From positions 1 to 64,000 of the forward strand of contig WHSR01000001.1 in assembly GCA_009379995.1 (NCBI GenBank): a DNA stretch of 64,000 nucleotides, read 5' to 3'. The notes beneath the pieces were generated by a model. It was given only the letters and a program-made list of their open reading frames with translations. It searched no databases and was not told the DNA's origin. A program made the translations under genes and the position numbers. Positions 63,924-64,000 of the stretch are shown here, piece by piece. Every line of letters begins with the position of its first letter. Position 1 is the stretch's first letter. The DNA is from Streptosporangiales bacterium. GTDB lineage: Bacteria; Actinomycetota; Actinomycetes; Streptosporangiales; WHSR01.

Positions 63924-64000
63924 ATGGAGAAGCGGCCACTGTCCGGCGGCCGCGGGTTCGCCATCGTCGTCGGGGCGATGATCCTGATCATCGCGGCATT
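63924..64000 (+). CDS. Start of a membrane or secreted protein (cut by window end)
   Basis: Only the first 25 codons are present: a short basic start (MEKRPLSGGRG) and a hydrophobic segment (FAIVVGAMILIIAA). This is a signal peptide or membrane anchor. GGGAGACTGGAAGC upstream gives a ribosome site. The rest lies beyond the window, so no family can be named. Confidence 0.6.
   Translation, partial: MEKRPLSGGRGFAIVVGAMILIIAA

Overview
The window is high-GC (about 70%) chromosomal DNA from an actinomycete (Actinomycetota). The evidence is a WhiB protein, BldG, a Tad pilus operon with a DUF4244 pilin, GTG starts, tRNA genes without an encoded CCA, and long stretches of gene order that recall Mycobacterium tuberculosis and Streptomyces. 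From 24 kb to 63 kb the order follows the M. tuberculosis Rv3682-to-Rv3646 block: ponA2, whiB4, two ArsA-like ATPases, RidA, metallo-beta-lactamase fold, crp, nth, CoA NUDIX, marP, epoxide hydrolase-like, holin-like, acs, HAD, ssd, tad genes, helicase. The genus cannot be assigned from the sequence alone.

Layout. 0-9.7 kb is accessory and partly decayed. It holds an NhaC antiporter, an enoyl-CoA hydratase relic, a secreted GH16 glycosidase, an ABC exporter with an XRE regulator, a DUF1697 gene, a VOC relic abutting a truncated AraC gene, and an S9 peptidase. 9.7-16 kb is housekeeping: asd-lysC, recR-ybaB, dnaX and SRP RNA. 16.1-16.8 kb is a tRNA-Ser(GGA) whose 3' half is repeated about 585 bp downstream around a broken Phd/RelE pair, which looks like a collapsed integrated element. 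17-23.5 kb holds conserved small proteins, tRNA-Ser(CGA), the tRNA adenosine deaminase with two paralogous acidic partners, and upp. 23.5-37 kb is the cell-envelope and repair block from ponA2 to marP.

37.1-41.8 kb is the main accessory island. It has two copies of a two-gene cassette, a small helical protein followed by a large type-VII-secretion-like protein, with an unrecognised third gene between them and a DUF3592 gene after. It sits between marP and the ephE-like/nhaA/acs genes, which are close neighbours in related genomes. 41.8-49.4 kb carries DUF309, an alpha/beta hydrolase, nhaA, acs, a Fic-fold protein with a degenerate active site and an SDR.

49.4-57.4 kb is a regulatory and pilus locus. 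A HAD phosphatase is flanked on one side by a candidate Ms1-type RNA with its own promoter and terminator, and on the other by a 6C RNA with two C-rich hairpin loops. The ssd-tad operon follows, ending in a secreted fibronectin-type protein. DnaA-box sequences lie in front of ssd and in front of the pilin gene. 57.4-64 kb has a LapA-like protein, a large DEAD/DEAH helicase, bldG with a linked anti-sigma kinase, and a proton-pumping pyrophosphatase (hppA), with the start of one further gene at the edge.
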